Part shown: positions 22,513-23,832 of the stretch, piece by piece | Numbering within the stretch: the first letter of the stretch is position 1 | How the letters are laid out: every line of letters starts with the position of its first letter | Assembly (NCBI GenBank): GCA_046756445.1 | Contig: JBHHWI010000039.1 | Coordinates: forward strand, 1-23,832 | Length of the DNA: 23,832 nt | From: JACZWL01 sp046756445 | GTDB lineage: Bacteria > Pseudomonadota > Gammaproteobacteria > Steroidobacterales > Woeseiaceae | Direction: 5' to 3' | Position numbers and translations under genes: made by a program | The notes under the pieces: model-generated | Told to the model about the DNA's origin: nothing | The model's input: the letters and a program-made list of their open reading frames with translations, nothing else | Databases searched by the model: none

Positions 22513-23319
22513 ATGAGCGACTGGCAGCCCTCCGGCGTCATCACGATAACGACCGACTTCGGACACAAGGGGCCGTTCGCCGCAGTGATGAAGGGCGTCA
22601 TCCTCAAACGATTTCCCGCTGCGTCCGTCATCGATCTTGCGCATGATATCCCCGCCCACTGGCCGCCCGAGGCCGGGTTCTGGATCGCACGCTCCTATCA
22701 GTTTTTTCCCGATGGCAGTGTACACGTGGCCATCGTCGATCCCGGCGTCGGTACCGAGCGGGAAATCATCATTGCAGAATACGACGGCCACGTCTTCATG
22801 GCGCCGGACAATGGTCTGCTGGCGCCCGTTCTGGACAAATCGGCGGGCATTTATCAGCTCGTCCCCGACAAACTCGAGCCACTCGGACTGTCGGCGCCCA
22901 GCGCGACCTTTCATGGACGTGACATTTTCGCGCCGGTGGCCGCGGAGATAGCTGCCGGCCGACTGGAGCCCGCCGAGATTGGCAAAAAGACGAGTCAGTG
23001 GACGCCAGGCTGGATCGACGAGCCCGAAGCGAGTGTTAATCGGGTCACCGGCGTCATCGTGACCGTCGACGCATTCGGCAACCTGATCAGCAACATCGAT
23101 GCCGGTCTGATTGAATCGTTCAAGAAGCCCGTCGCACACATGGCAGGACACGATTTCGAACTTAAAACCACTTATGGGCGAGCCGAGCCGGGTACTTACC
23201 TGGCGCTGATCAACTCATTCGGCGTGTTGGAAATCGCGCGTGCCGAAGGCAATGCGGCAGAAGGCCTGGGCTCCGAACGTGGTGCACCGATCACGGTCAT
23301 CGACGGAGCGATGGCTTAG
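22513..23319 (+). CDS. SAM hydroxide adenosyltransferase (DUF62 family)
   Basis: Hydrolyses S-adenosylmethionine to adenosine and methionine with water as nucleophile; it is the widespread relative of the SAM-dependent fluorinase and chlorinase. The 268-residue protein has the family landmarks TTDFG (13-17), VDPGVGTER with Asp76 and Arg83, APDNGLL, FHGRD with His134, and DAFGNLISNID in the C-terminal domain. The Asp-Arg-His triad marks hydroxide rather than halide use. ATG 22513 lies nine bases after the transporter stop, with only a short GAG upstream. Some archaeal and bacterial relatives sit with transport or vitamin genes; its cellular purpose is unclear. Confidence 0.9.
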   Translation: MSDWQPSGVITITTDFGHKGPFAAVMKGVILKRFPAASVIDLAHDIPAHWPPEAGFWIARSYQFFPDGSVHVAIVDPGVGTEREIIIAEYDGHVFMAPDNGLLAPVLDKSAGIYQLVPDKLEPLGLSAPSATFHGRDIFAPVAAEIAAGRLEPAEIGKKTSQWTPGWIDEPEASVNRVTGVIVTVDAFGNLISNIDAGLIESFKKPVAHMAGHDFELKTTYGRAEPGTYLALINSFGVLEIARAEGNAAEGLGSERGAPITVIDGAMA

Positions 23320-23469
23320 CTTGCACAGGTCGGTTTTTCGATCTGAAAACCACCGGCGATTCAACCAACACTCAATGACAGCTTTGACCTCAAGCGGTCG
23401 GTCATTCCGTTCACCAGACGCTGCTATCACAGGCAGAGAACGGCCAGAACCAGCCGTTGTGCCAATCAT
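23320..23469. other. Intergenic region with possible repeat debris
   Basis: No gene is supported. GGTTTT (23334-23339) and AAAACC (23347-23352) can form a short hairpin after the SAM hydrolase stop. The stretch 23370-23450 (CAATGACAGCTTTGACCTCA onward, with GGTCGGTCATTC) resembles, from memory, dispersed non-coding repeats of environmental proteobacteria in which a CGGTCATTC core alternates with short palindromes. Confidence 0.3.
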
Positions 23470-23655
23470 CTACGCAGCATCGAACCTCGCCCGATTCTCC
23501 GCCATCCACCTTTCCCTCTCTTCTTCACCTTGCTTTGGATCATTCATGACCTCGGCATGGCTTTCCATATAGTGAGGCATAAGTGCCTTCATCCATTCTT
23601 CAAATGTTTTACCCTGTGCTTCGTGATCGCACAAGTCGCATTTCAGAGTCTTCAT
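23470..23655 (-). CDS. Small Cys/His protein, possible zinc finger
   Basis: A 61-residue protein I cannot place with certainty; it resembles the small DUF1059-like proteins. MKTLKCDLCDHEAQGKTFEE opens with a CxxC pair (Cys6, Cys9), and His28 and His33 in PHYMESHAE could complete a C2H2 metal site. The middle is an amphipathic helix, the C-terminal third is charged (GEEERERWMAENRAR). ATG 23655 has a run of six G five bases upstream. It is flanked on both sides by repeat-like sequence, so it could be a recent arrival. Function unknown. Confidence 0.72.
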   Translation of the reverse strand: MKTLKCDLCDHEAQGKTFEEWMKALMPHYMESHAEVMNDPKQGEEERERWMAENRARFDAA

Positions 23656-23692
23656 AGCACCCCCCAGTCGTCATTCAAGTAGCCATAGCACG

Positions 23693-23713
23693 TTCCGCTT
23701 AGTTATTGCGGAA
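23693..23713. promoter_or_regulatory. Inverted repeat upstream of the small Cys/His gene
   Basis: TTCCGC (23693-23698) and GCGGAA (23708-23713) are perfect 6-base inverted arms around a 9-base AT-rich spacer. They lie about 40 bases upstream of the small gene, where an operator might sit. It could equally be part of the adjacent mobile-element debris. Confidence 0.35.
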
Positions 23714-23774
23714 ATGTCCAGATTGGATCATTGGGAAACATTTTACGACAATTCCTACGACCGGCTGCTATTGA

Positions 23775-23832
23775 GCGTATTCTGTTGAAAAACTCTGTTT
23801 TGAAAATGGCCAGAGATTCGTTTGCGATCTGA
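23775..23832. mobile_element. Possible insertion-sequence end at the window border
   Basis: GCGTATTCTGTTGAAAAACT (23775-23794) and the T-rich sequence behind it resemble, from memory, the outer end of IS5-like elements, where GATTCTGTTGAAAAACTC is common. No transposase reading frame is inside the window, and the rest would lie beyond base 23832. The two short open frames here (23714-23788 and at the very end) are not supported as genes. Confidence 0.3.

Noticed and set aside
21733..23151. 472-codon open frame on the minus strand
   Set aside because: It runs antisense across parts of three well-supported plus-strand genes, has shadow-like composition and no domain.
23215..23469. 84-codon minus-strand frame
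   Set aside because: It overlaps the end of the SAM hydrolase gene on the other strand and runs through repeat-like sequence, with no ribosome-binding site or motif.
23714..23788. 24-codon plus-strand frame MSRLDHWETFYDNSYDRLLL...
   Set aside because: It has no ribosome-binding site, is very short, and ends within the suspected insertion-sequence end.

Overview
The window looks like chromosomal DNA of a GC-rich, aerobic, heterotrophic gammaproteobacterium, possibly marine or sediment-dwelling. The grounds are the large (about 1600-residue) NAD-dependent glutamate dehydrogenase, a TonB-dependent receptor, a TesB-type thioesterase, a YhhQ-type queuosine-precursor transporter and dense acyl-CoA metabolism. 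This placement is an inference from gene families; there is no rRNA or other marker in the window. No tRNA, CRISPR array, prophage or complete insertion sequence is visible, and no stretch over 300 bases lacks a gene.

Layout, left to right. (1) 97-7213, amino-acid and central metabolism: tryptophan 2,3-dioxygenase (kynA, minus) diverges from a tightly overlapping plus-strand trio of NAD-glutamate dehydrogenase, 2,3-BPG-dependent phosphoglycerate mutase and a gamma-carbonic-anhydrase-fold protein. The trio ends in a 54-base palindrome that also supplies the last codons of the third gene. (2) 7236-10534, minus strand: an acyl-CoA synthetase, an SDR-fold protein whose catalytic tetrad is almost wholly replaced, and a TesB-like acyl-CoA thioesterase. 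(3) 10721-13513: a TonB-dependent outer-membrane receptor with long hydrophobic insertions, divergent from the acyl-CoA genes. (4) 13563-14769, minus strand: two coupled small membrane proteins, an apparent gene remnant with an orphan promoter, and a MaoC-like hydratase. (5) 15007-18383: molybdenum cofactor synthesis, with mocA on the plus strand meeting a compact moaA-moaC-mobA-moaD-moaE run on the minus strand tail to tail. (6) 18453-19202: a TauE/SafE-family exporter, separated from moaA by a 58-base palindrome. (7) 19415-23319, plus strand: two different acyl-CoA dehydrogenase subunits, a queuosine-precursor transporter and a SAM hydroxide adenosyltransferase, packed like an operon. (8) 23320-23832: a small Cys/His protein between sequences that look like mobile-element debris.

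The theme is acyl-CoA catabolism: activation by the ligase, dehydrogenation by the probable heteromeric dehydrogenase, hydration by MaoC, and thioester release by TesB, perhaps fed by the receptor. Alongside runs Moco synthesis able to make both the guanine (MobA) and cytosine (MocA) dinucleotide forms. I found no clear undescribed defence or mobile system. The most unusual signals are the degenerate SDR, the two large palindromes that each contain a neighbouring gene's stop codon, an apparently leaderless mocA promoter, and the orphan promoter with a cysteine-synthase-like N-terminal fragment.
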